A stretch of DNA of 64,000 nucleotides. Source: Caulobacter sp. CCUG 60055. GTDB taxonomy: Bacteria > Pseudomonadota > Alphaproteobacteria > Caulobacterales > Caulobacteraceae. Shown here piece by piece: positions 15,950 to 24,082 of this stretch. Every line of letters starts with the position of its first letter. Position 1 is the stretch's first letter. The translations under genes and the position numbers were made by a program. The stretch lies in contig NZ_PUIC01000003.1 of assembly GCF_022750545.1 (NCBI RefSeq), positions 186,001-250,000 on the forward strand, in the 5' to 3' direction. The notes under the pieces are model-generated. The model saw nothing but the letters and a program-made list of their open reading frames with translations, was not told where the DNA came from and made no database searches.

Positions 15950-18900
15950 CTAGGCCTGCACGGCCAGTTCGCGCAGGGCGGCGTTGGCGATGGTCAGCTT
16001 GGCGAAGGTCCAGCCCGCCCCGCCCTTGGCGTTGGCGTCCTCGATCTCCTCGACCGTCTGCTTGGCCGCCTTGACCGGGGCCGGGTGCAGCGCCGCCCAG
16101 GACTGGACGGCGGCCTTGGCGTGCTCGGCGTCCTCGCCCGCCTGGGCGTTGGCGACGAACTTCATGATCGCCTGGGTCAGCTGGGTCTGTTCGGCCAGCA
16201 TGTCCTCGACCAGGCGGCGCACAGCCAGCCGCTCGAAGGCGTCGCCGGCCGCCTGCGACCCCGCCGCCGAACGCAGGCGGTCGAAGCCGAAGTTCGCCCC
16301 GACCTGATGGTACAGCCGCGCGACGTTGGTCACCGACCAGCTGGAGGCGTTGGCCAGTTCGACCAGGTCGCTGGCCGTGGTCAACGGGCGCAGCAGCGCG
16401 ATCTGGTGCGCCAGCTCCTTGGGCGCCCCGGCCTTGACGAAGTCCGAGCCGCGCCGCGCCGCCGCCTTCTGTTCGAACGGCGACAGGATCTGCGGCACCA
16501 GGGTCTTCAGCTCGTCCACCGCCGGGCGGTAGGCGTCGATCAGCCCCTGCACCGTGGCGTTGTCGCGCGCCGCGCGCCGGGCCAGCCAGAAGGTCTGGCC
16601 GCGCAGGATGTAGGCCAGCTCCTTGAACAGGGCCATCTGGCCCTCGGCCGGGGCCTGGCCGTCGAGGGCGGCGACCTTGCCCCACACCTCGTCGATGCGC
16701 TGCACCTGACGGGCGGCGGTGAAGCCGATCACCAGGGCGGCGGTGTCGCCCCCCGCCGCGGCGCGCAGGCGCTGCGGGAAGGTCGGGCCGCACATGTTGA
16801 CCAGCTCGTTGTCGACCACCGTGGCGATGATCTCCCGCCGCAGGCGGTGGTGCTTCATCGCGTCCCGGTACTTGGACAGCGGCTTGGGGAAATAGCCTTC
16901 CAGGGTCCGGAAGAAGTAGGGATCGTCCGGCGCGCGGCTGGCGATGATGTCCTCGAACAGGTCGAGCTTGCCATAGGCCAGCAGCACGGCCAGCTCGGGC
17001 CGGGTCAGGGCCTTGCCGGCCTGCTTGCGTTCGGCCAGGGCCAGGGCGTCGGGCAGGCCCTCGACCTTGCGGTCGAGTTTGCCCTTGGCCTCCAGGTCGC
17101 TCATGAACCGGGCGTGCTGGTCGATCTCGGCGGCGGCGTCCATCTGCAGCAGCGACAGGGCCAGGGTCTGGTCGTAGTTGTGCGCCAGGACGTGGTGGGC
17201 GACCGTGTCGGTCATCGATTCCAGCAGGGCGTTGCGGTCCGGCCGGGTCAGCTCGCCCGCCCGCTCGACCATGCCGGTGAGGATCTTGATGTTGACCTCG
17301 TGGTCGGAGGAATCGACGCCGGCCGAGTTGTCGATGGCGTCGGTGTTCAGCCGCCCGCCCTTCAGCGCGAACTCGATGCGGCCGGCCTGGGTCAGGCCGA
17401 GGTTGGCCCCCTCGCCCACCACCTTGCAGCGCAGCTCGGCGCCGTTGACGCGGATGGCGTCGTTGGCCTTGTCGCCGGCGTCGGCCTGGCTCTCGTGGCT
17501 GGCCTTCACGTAGCAGCCGATGCCGCCGAAATAGAGCAGCTCGGCCCGGGCCTTGAGCAGGGCGTTGAGCAGCTCGGCCGGAGTCATGGCGTCGACCTTG
17601 ATGTCGAAGGCGGCCTTGACCTCGGCGCTGATCGGGATCGACTTCAGGCTGCGCGGGAACACCCCGCCGCCGGCCGAGATCAGGCTCTTGTCGTAGTCGT
17701 CCCAGGACGAGCGCGGCAGGTCGAACATGCGCTTGCGCTCGACCCAGCTCTTCGCCGGGTCCGGATCGGGGTCGAGGAAGATATGGCGGTGGTCGAAGGC
17801 GGCCAGCAGGCGGGTCTGCTTGGACAGCAGCATGCCGTTGCCGAACACGTCGCCCGACATGTCGCCGACGCCGACGACGGTGAACGGCTCGGCCTGGATG
17901 TCCTTGCCCATCTCGCGGAAGTGGCGCTTGACCGCCTCCCAGGCGCCGCGGGCGGTGATGCCCATCACCTTGTGGTCGTAGCCCGCCGAGCCGCCCGAGG
18001 CGAAGGCGTCGCCCAGCCAGAAGCCGTAGGATTCGGCCACGCCGTTGGCGATGTCGGAGAAGGTCGCCGTGCCCTTGTCGGCGGCGACGACCAGATAGGG
18101 ATCGTCGCCCTCGTGGGCGACGACGCCGGCCGGGCGGACCACGGCGTTGTCGGCGTCGATGTTGTCTGTGATGTCGAGCAGGCCCGACAGGAAAGTCTTG
18201 TAGGCGCGGATGGCCTCGGCGCGGACCTCGTCGGGGCTGCCGCCGCGCGGCAGGGCCTTGGGATAGAAGCCGCCCTTGGAGCCGACCGGCACGATCACCG
18301 CGTTCTTGACCTGCTGGGCCTTGACCAGGCCGAGCACCTCGGTGCGGAAGTCGTCGCGGCGGTCCGACCAGCGCAGGCCGCCGCGGGCGACCGGGCCGAA
18401 GCGCAGGTGGACGCCCTCGATGTGCGGGGCCCAGACGAAGATCTCGCGGAACGGCTTAGGCGCCGGCAGGTCGGCCAGTTCGCGGCTAGCCACCTTGAAG
18501 CTGATATAGGGCTTGGGCTCGCCGTCCTCGCCGGCCTGGTAGTAGTTGGTGCGCTTCAGCGCCTGTACCAGCAGGGCCAGCCGGCGCAGCACGCGGTCGG
18601 CGTCGAGGCTCTCGACCTTCTGCAGCGCCTCGACGATCTCGGCGAACACCGCGTCGGCCTGGGCCTGGCGGGCGTCCAGCTCGGCGGCGACGGCCGGGTC
18701 GAACTTGGTGCGGAACAGGTCGAGGATCAGCCGGGCGACGCAGGGGTTGTCGGCCAGGGCCTGTTCCTGCACCGCCTGCGACGGGTCGAGCCCGGTCTGC
18801 TGGCGATACTTGGCCAGGGCGCGGATCAGGGCCGCCTCGCGCCAGGAGACGCCCAGCTCCAGCACCAGCCGGTTGAAGCCGTCGCTCTCGGTGCGGCCGG

Positions 18901-20851
18901 TCCACACGGCGACGAAGGCGGCCTCGAAGGCGGCGCGCACGTCGTCGAACACCAGATCGGCGCCGCGCGGGTCCTCGAGCACGAACTCGTGGACCCAGAC
19001 CTTGGCCGCCGTCCCGTCGGCGCGCAGCGGCTTGACCGGGAAGCCGTCCTCGACCAGGGCCTTGAGGCCCATGTGCTCCAGGATCGGCAGCACGTCGGCC
19101 AGCGGCGCGGATTCGCCTGGGCGATACAGCTTGAAGCGGAAGCGCAGGTTGGTGTCCTCGGCCGCGCGATAGGCGCGGATGCGCACCGCCTCGCCGGGCT
19201 TGAGGCTCTCGATCACCGCCAGGTCGGCCAGGGCCTCGGCGGCGTCGAACTGGTCGCGATAGCCGGCCGGGAAGGCGCCGGCGTAGCGCGACAGCACGTC
19301 GGCCACCTGTCCGACGGCGACGCCGCCGTCGCGGGCGGCCGCCTCGAAGCGGTCCTCCCAGGTGCGGGCGGACTGGGCGATCTCGGCCTCGACGGCGTGC
19401 AGGTCCGGCTGGCGATGGGCGCCGGGGGTGACGCCGATGATGTAGAGGACCCGCGCCAGCGGAGCTTCGGAGAAGTTGGGATAATAGGCCGACATGCGGC
19501 CGCCGAAGGCCTCGGCCAGGATGGCGCCGGCCCGGGCGCGCACACCGGAATCGTAGCGGTCGCGCGGCACGTAGAGCAGCACCGACACGAAGCGGTCGAA
19601 GGGGTCCTTGCGGGTGAACAGCCGCACGCGCGGGCGGTCGTAGAGGTGCAAGATGCCCAGGGAGATGTCGAGGAGGTCGTCCTCGGTCATCTGGAACAGC
19701 TCGTCGCGGGGATAGTTCTCGACGATGTTGCGCAGGCGCATCTCGTTGTGGCTGCCCGGCGTCTTGCCGGCCCGCTCCATGACGTGGGCCACCTTGCGCC
19801 GGATCAGCGGCACGTCGCGCGCCGGCTCGTCATAGGCCTCGGCGGTGAACAGGCCGACGAAGCGGACCTCGCCGGAGGGCCGGCCGTCGGCGCCGTAACG
19901 CTTGACCCCGACATAGTCCATGTAGCCGCGGCGATGGACGCGCGAGCGCAGGTTGGACTTGGCGACCACCAGCGGCGCGTCGGCCTCCAGCAGCTTGCGC
20001 ACCTGCTCGGTCAGCACCGCCGGCTCGTTGGCGCGGCGCAGCACCATGCGGTCCTGGTCGCGCAGCACGCCCAGGCTGCCCTCGGGCTGGAACAGCGGCT
20101 CCTCCGAGGCGTACTCGCCGTCGGCGGTGCGCGGATAGTCGTAGACCCGCGCGCCGAGGAACACGAAGTGGTCGCCCTTCATCCAGCGCAGGAAGGCGAC
20201 GTATTCGGCCAGGGCCTCGGGCGGGACGTTGGGGCCGCCCTCCTCCAGGCCGGCGATGGAGCGGCTCATCAGGGCGCGCATGGCGTCGAAGTCGTCGACG
20301 GCCAGCCGCACGTCGGCCAGGGCGCCGCGCACGGCCGCGATCAGCTGGTCGACGCGGTCCTCGCCGACCGGGTCGAGCACCACCTGGATCATCGATTCCC
20401 GCGCCGTCGGGCCGGCCTCGCCGCGAACGCCGGCGGCGTCGCGGGCGATCTCGACCACGGGGTGGAACATGGCGCGCACCGAGAAACCGGCCTCGGCGAT
20501 CTCGCCCATGACGCTGTCAACCAGGAACGGCGCGTCGGTCTGGACGATCTCCAGCAGGTCGCGCTTGAGGTCGCGGCCGTCGGCGCCGACGGCGCGGACC
20601 AGGCGGATGGCCAGGCCGGCCGGGTCGCGGCGGGCGGCGAAGGTCCAGAAGCCGGCCGCGGCGGCGGCCAGGTCGGCGCCGGACCAGCCTTGCAGCTCGT
20701 CGACCGCGCAATCTTCCTGCACCCCGGCGATGAACGCGGCCTCCGCCGCGCTCAGGCCGCCGGGCGGGCGGCCGACGGCCTTGGCGAAGGCCTCCTCGAT
20801 CTCGGCTTTGGGGAAGGCGGGTTCGGCGGTCTGCAAGCTGGCGCCTGGCAT
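15950..20851 (-). CDS. gdhZ: NAD-specific glutamate dehydrogenase, large (180-kDa) type
   Basis: Oxidatively deaminates glutamate to 2-oxoglutarate with NAD. The 1633-residue length is that of the L-GDH180 class. Regulatory N-terminal segments are followed by the catalytic region, where GPVARGGLRWSDRRDDFRTE and PVGSKGGFYPK carry the catalytic lysines near residues 820-860, and VGVGDMSGDVFGNGMLLS is the dinucleotide-binding part. In Caulobacter the orthologue GdhZ also restrains FtsZ assembly, linking glutamate use to division; that function is transferred from the literature. The start MPGASLQTAE has GGAG upstream. The promoter region contains a GANTC (CcrM) site at 20911. Confidence 0.96.
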   Translation of the reverse strand: MPGASLQTAEPAFPKAEIEEAFAKAVGRPPGGLSAAEAAFIAGVQEDCAVDELQGWSGADLAAAAAGFWTFAARRDPAGLAIRLVRAVGADGRDLKRDLLEIVQTDAPFLVDSVMGEIAEAGFSVRAMFHPVVEIARDAAGVRGEAGPTARESMIQVVLDPVGEDRVDQLIAAVRGALADVRLAVDDFDAMRALMSRSIAGLEEGGPNVPPEALAEYVAFLRWMKGDHFVFLGARVYDYPRTADGEYASEEPLFQPEGSLGVLRDQDRMVLRRANEPAVLTEQVRKLLEADAPLVVAKSNLRSRVHRRGYMDYVGVKRYGADGRPSGEVRFVGLFTAEAYDEPARDVPLIRRKVAHVMERAGKTPGSHNEMRLRNIVENYPRDELFQMTEDDLLDISLGILHLYDRPRVRLFTRKDPFDRFVSVLLYVPRDRYDSGVRARAGAILAEAFGGRMSAYYPNFSEAPLARVLYIIGVTPGAHRQPDLHAVEAEIAQSARTWEDRFEAAARDGGVAVGQVADVLSRYAGAFPAGYRDQFDAAEALADLAVIESLKPGEAVRIRAYRAAEDTNLRFRFKLYRPGESAPLADVLPILEHMGLKALVEDGFPVKPLRADGTAAKVWVHEFVLEDPRGADLVFDDVRAAFEAAFVAVWTGRTESDGFNRLVLELGVSWREAALIRALAKYRQQTGLDPSQAVQEQALADNPCVARLILDLFRTKFDPAVAAELDARQAQADAVFAEIVEALQKVESLDADRVLRRLALLVQALKRTNYYQAGEDGEPKPYISFKVASRELADLPAPKPFREIFVWAPHIEGVHLRFGPVARGGLRWSDRRDDFRTEVLGLVKAQQVKNAVIVPVGSKGGFYPKALPRGGSPDEVRAEAIRAYKTFLSGLLDITDNIDADNAVVRPAGVVAHEGDDPYLVVAADKGTATFSDIANGVAESYGFWLGDAFASGGSAGYDHKVMGITARGAWEAVKRHFREMGKDIQAEPFTVVGVGDMSGDVFGNGMLLSKQTRLLAAFDHRHIFLDPDPDPAKSWVERKRMFDLPRSSWDDYDKSLISAGGGVFPRSLKSIPISAEVKAAFDIKVDAMTPAELLNALLKARAELLYFGGIGCYVKASHESQADAGDKANDAIRVNGAELRCKVVGEGANLGLTQAGRIEFALKGGRLNTDAIDNSAGVDSSDHEVNIKILTGMVERAGELTRPDRNALLESMTDTVAHHVLAHNYDQTLALSLLQMDAAAEIDQHARFMSDLEAKGKLDRKVEGLPDALALAERKQAGKALTRPELAVLLAYGKLDLFEDIIASRAPDDPYFFRTLEGYFPKPLSKYRDAMKHHRLRREIIATVVDNELVNMCGPTFPQRLRAAAGGDTAALVIGFTAARQVQRIDEVWGKVAALDGQAPAEGQMALFKELAYILRGQTFWLARRAARDNATVQGLIDAYRPAVDELKTLVPQILSPFEQKAAARRGSDFVKAGAPKELAHQIALLRPLTTASDLVELANASSWSVTNVARLYHQVGANFGFDRLRSAAGSQAAGDAFERLAVRRLVEDMLAEQTQLTQAIMKFVANAQAGEDAEHAKAAVQSWAALHPAPVKAAKQTVEEIEDANAKGGAGWTFAKLTIANAALRELAVQA

Positions 20852-21193
20852 GGCGGCTCCTGTTCGAAACTCGGCGCGAGCCTAGTCATCCCGGCGGATC
20901 GATCAACCGGGACTCGCCGGCCATTTTTTGTAACGATTGGACGAATTGCCGCTGTTTTCAGGCAAAATTCCCCGCCGCCGCTCCGCGAAGCCCGCCAAGG
21001 CCCGGCTTTTCAACGCAAAACGCCGCCGGACGGCGCTCTTGGGCCATCCGACGGCGGGTCTCGCCGAGGGGGGAACGGCGAGGCGCTTGTTCGGCGCCCT
21101 GCTTCTCGGGGGGACGGGAAGGGCGCCTTGCGGTCCGGCGCGAGGGGGGGAACGCTCCGGAACAGGCTTGAGATAGGCGCCCTCGTCCGGATT
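20852..21193. other. Intergenic region between gdhZ and the AI-2E transporter gene
   Basis: About 340 bp with no convincing gene; a 79-codon frame from a TTG at 20937 has no ribosome site and Arg-rich, low-complexity content. It should hold the gdhZ promoter, on the minus strand. A weak TTGATC-N16-TAGGCT candidate reads leftward near 20883-20910, and a GACTC (CcrM) site lies at 20911-20915. Two short G-runs (GAGGGGGGAAC type) occur near 21067 and 21144; their meaning is unclear. Confidence 0.5.
21014..21036 (-). terminator. Possible intrinsic terminator of the AI-2E transporter gene
   Basis: Read leftward, GCGCCG and CGGCGGC can form a GC stem followed by GTTTTGCGTTG. It lies about 160 bp past the transporter stop. 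The T-tract is interrupted. Confidence 0.35.
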
Positions 21194-22330
21194 TCACCCC
21201 CCCTTCACAGTTCCGTGACGATTTTTTCCGTCCGCCCCGTCGGCGTCGGGCTGCTCGTCCTTGGGAAAGCCGCCGGAACCGCCCAGGGGATCGCCGTCGC
21301 CCGACAGCAGCACCGCGATCCAGCGCGAGCCGTCGAACTGGGCCAGGATGACCATGGCCATCACCGTCAGCGGCGTCGACAGGAACATCCCCGGCAGGCC
21401 CCAGATCGCGCCCCAGAAAGCCAGAGACAGCAGCACCACCACCGGGTCCATGTTCAGGCTTTCGCCCTGCATGCGCGGATAGATGACGTTGCCGACGAAG
21501 AAGTGGATCGCCTCGAGGGCCGAGATCAGGATCACCGCCGGCCAGATGCTGTCGAACTGCACCAGGGCGAACAGGGTCGGCAGGATCATGCCGATGGCCG
21601 CGCCGATGATCGGAATGTAGGACAGGATGAAGATCAGGAACGTCCAGAACAGCGCGTTCTCGAGGTGCAGCAGCGCCATTACCGCCCAGCAGCCGGCGGC
21701 GATGATCAGGCCGGTGACCGTCTGGATCCACAGGTAGTTCTCGACGCCGTTGCGGATGCGGGTGAAGGCGTCGGCGGCCTCGCGGCGCTCCGTGTCGGTG
21801 CGGAACAGCCGGTCGGTCTTGCGCTCGAAGCCGCTGCGCGAGGCGATGATGAACCCGAGATAGATCAGCACCAGCACGGCGCTGGACGCGGCGCTCTGCA
21901 GGGCGTTGGCCACCGAGCCGATGTACTTGGTCGGGTTGAGCTGCTGGAACAGCTGGTCGGCGGTGGGCGGCACCTTGACGCCGACCAGGCCGGCGACCTT
22001 GGCGATGATGCCGTCGAGACGCGAGGCGTAGCCGGGCAGCTCGGCGATGAAGCGGCCGGCGTTGTCGGCCACCACATAGACCACCAGCCCGAACAGGACC
22101 ACCGACAGGGCCAGGGCCACCGGCAGGGCGGCCCGCTCGGGCAGGATCGGCGCGCGCTTGCGCAGCACCCGCGCCAGGCTGTCGATCATCACCGCCAAGA
22201 ACATGGCCAGGGCCAGGGGGGTGAGGATGCCGGCCATCCATCGGAACGCCGCGCCGGCGACGATGACGGCGATGACCACCAGCGCGTTGCGGGCGGTGGG
22301 GTCCAGCTTCGGGATGACGGCGCGGGCCAT
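21194..22330 (-). CDS. AI-2E family transporter (TqsA/PerM-like)
   Basis: A 378-residue membrane protein with an N-terminal hairpin of hydrophobic helices (ALVVIAVIVAGAAFRWMAGI), a long amphipathic/periplasmic part around residues 90-150, and a C-terminal block of membrane helices with the family phrases FILSYIPIIGAAIGMILPTL and VIYPRMQGESLNMDPVVVLLSL. The family contains AI-2 exporters and Na+/H+ antiporters, so the substrate is open. The tail is charged (PDADGADGKNRH). Divergent from the HerA-like ATPase gene. Confidence 0.88.
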   Translation of the reverse strand: MARAVIPKLDPTARNALVVIAVIVAGAAFRWMAGILTPLALAMFLAVMIDSLARVLRKRAPILPERAALPVALALSVVLFGLVVYVVADNAGRFIAELPGYASRLDGIIAKVAGLVGVKVPPTADQLFQQLNPTKYIGSVANALQSAASSAVLVLIYLGFIIASRSGFERKTDRLFRTDTERREAADAFTRIRNGVENYLWIQTVTGLIIAAGCWAVMALLHLENALFWTFLIFILSYIPIIGAAIGMILPTLFALVQFDSIWPAVILISALEAIHFFVGNVIYPRMQGESLNMDPVVVLLSLAFWGAIWGLPGMFLSTPLTVMAMVILAQFDGSRWIAVLLSGDGDPLGGSGGFPKDEQPDADGADGKNRHGTVKGG

Positions 22331-22482
22331 GCGGAACTCCGGGTGACGGATGGGGAACTGTCGCGGCAGTGCGGTCTTTTCGTCAATGGCGCAAGGCCGG
22401 ACGCAAGGCGGGTGGCCGCCGCCCGCCCGCGCCGCTAGGCTGAAGACCGCCGCCTGCCGACCAGAGCCGGGAGACCCGACCC

Positions 22483-24075
22483 ATGACCGCCGAGACCGCC
22501 GCCTCGATCTTCATCGGCTTCTCCGACAAGCCCGAGGCCCTGCTGCTCGACCGGGCCAACCGCCACGGGGTGGTGGCCGGGGCCACCGGCACCGGCAAGA
22601 CCGTCACCTTGCAGATCATGGCCCAGGCCTTTTCGGACGCCGGGGTGCCGGTGTTCGCCGCCGACGTGAAGGGCGACCTGTCCGGCGTGGCCGAGCCGGG
22701 CGCGCCGGGCGACAAGATGCTGGCGCGGGCCAAGGCCATGGACCTCGACCTCACGCCCGCCGCGCCGCCGGTGATCTTCTGGGACCTGTTCGGCAAGAAG
22801 GGCCATCCGATCCGCGCCACCGTCTCGGAGATGGGCCCGGTGCTGCTCGCCCGCCTGCTCGACCTCAATGAGGTGCAGGAAGGGGTGCTGGCCATCGTCT
22901 TCCGCGTCGCCGACCAGGAAGGCCTGCTGCTTCTGGACATGAAGGACCTGCAGGCGGCGCTGAAATACGTCTCCGACAACGCCCAGGCGATCAGCGCCCA
23001 GTACGGCAACGTCGCCCCGGCCACGGTCGGCACCATCCAGCGCAAACTGCTGACCCTGGAGAACCAGGGGGCCGAGCACTTCTTCGGCGAACCGGCCCTG
23101 CGGCTGGCCGACCTGATGCGCACCGACGCCTCGGGCCGCGGCTATGTCAACGTGCTGGCCGCCGACACCCTGATCCAGAGCCCGGCGCTCTATTCGACCT
23201 TCCTGTTGTGGCTGATGTCGGAGCTGTTCGAACAGCTTCCCGAGATCGGCGACCCGGGAAAGCCCAGGCTGGTGTTCTTCTTCGACGAGGCGCACCTGTT
23301 GTTCCGCGACGCGCCCAAGGCCCTGCTCGCCAAGATCGAGCAGGTGGTGCGGCTGATCCGCTCCAAGGGGGTGGGGATCTATTTCGTCACCCAGAACCCG
23401 TCCGACATCCCCGACAGCGTGCTGGCCCAGCTCGGCAACCGCGTGCAGCACGCCCTGCGCGCCTACACCCCCGCCGACCAGAAGGGCTTGCGCGCGGCGG
23501 CCCAGTCGTTCCGCGCCAATCCGGCCTTCGACACCGCCGAGGCGATCCAGGCCCTGGGGGTGGGCGAGGCGCTGGTTTCGGTGCTCGACGAGAAGGCGGC
23601 CCCGACCGTGGTGCAGAAGACGCTGATCCGCCCGCCCGCCTCGCGCCTGGGGCCGGTCAGCGACCAGGAGCGCGCCGCCGTCATGGCCCGCAGCCCCGTC
23701 GCCGGCCAGTACGACCAGGTCCAGGACCGCGAGTCGGCCTTCGAGATCCTGCAGGCCCGCGCCGGCCAGGCCGCGTCGACCGCCCAGACGCCCGCCCGGA
23801 CGGCCGGCGGCGGCGCGCGGACGGGCCAGCCCTCCGCCGGCTCGGAGATCGGCGGCGTGGTGGTCAAGCAGGTGCTGCGCACCGTGCTGTCGGTGACCTT
23901 CCTGAAGATGGTGATGAGCCTCTTCACCGGCTCGCGGCGCGGCGGCGGCGGACGCGCCGCCTCCGGCGGGGCGGGGGGCGTGGTCGGCGGCCTCGCCGGT
24001 CAGCTGTCGCGCAGCGCCATCTCGGCGGCCAGCCGCGAGATCACCCGCGGCGTGCTCGGCGGCATGCGGCGCTGA
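22483..24075 (+). CDS. HerA-like ATPase, DUF853 family
   Basis: A 530-residue P-loop ATPase: Walker A GATGTGKT at about residues 29-36, and Walker [32 protein letters not shown] is the sensor/arginine-finger region typical of the HerA/FtsK superfamily. This is the DUF853 group (E. coli YjgR type), whose biological role is not settled. The C-terminal ~110 residues are Gly/Ala/Ser-rich with a hydrophobic [18 protein letters not shown] stretch that may contact the membrane. Its stop is 7 bp from the convergent MHYT-GGDEF-EAL gene. Confidence 0.87.
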   Translation: MTAETAASIFIGFSDKPEALLLDRANRHGVVAGATGTGKTVTLQIMAQAFSDAGVPVFAADVKGDLSGVAEPGAPGDKMLARAKAMDLDLTPAAPPVIFWDLFGKKGHPIRATVSEMGPVLLARLLDLNEVQEGVLAIVFRVADQEGLLLLDMKDLQAALKYVSDNAQAISAQYGNVAPATVGTIQRKLLTLENQGAEHFFGEPALRLADLMRTDASGRGYVNVLAADTLIQSPALYSTFLLWLMSELFEQLPEIGDPGKPRLVFFFDEAHLLFRDAPKALLAKIEQVVRLIRSKGVGIYFVTQNPSDIPDSVLAQLGNRVQHALRAYTPADQKGLRAAAQSFRANPAFDTAEAIQALGVGEALVSVLDEKAAPTVVQKTLIRPPASRLGPVSDQERAAVMARSPVAGQYDQVQDRESAFEILQARAGQAASTAQTPARTAGGGARTGQPSAGSEIGGVVVKQVLRTVLSVTFLKMVMSLFTGSRRGGGGRAASGGAGGVVGGLAGQLSRSAISAASREITRGVLGGMRR

Positions 24076-24082
24076 GGCCGCC

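Noticed and set aside
15849-16793. Upstream extension of the HdeD-like frame into gdhZ
   Set aside because: It would give a 501-residue hybrid whose first 315 residues are antisense to gdhZ and lack membrane helices.
20937-21176. A 79-codon plus-strand frame in the gdhZ upstream region
   Set aside because: TTG start with no ribosome site and Arg/Gly-rich, domain-free content.
15830-22438. A 2202-codon open frame on the plus strand opposite gdhZ and the AI-2E transporter gene
   Set aside because: It is an antisense shadow produced by GC-rich codon bias: low-complexity Gly/Arg/Leu/Gln composition, no domain signatures, and it crosses two well-supported genes.
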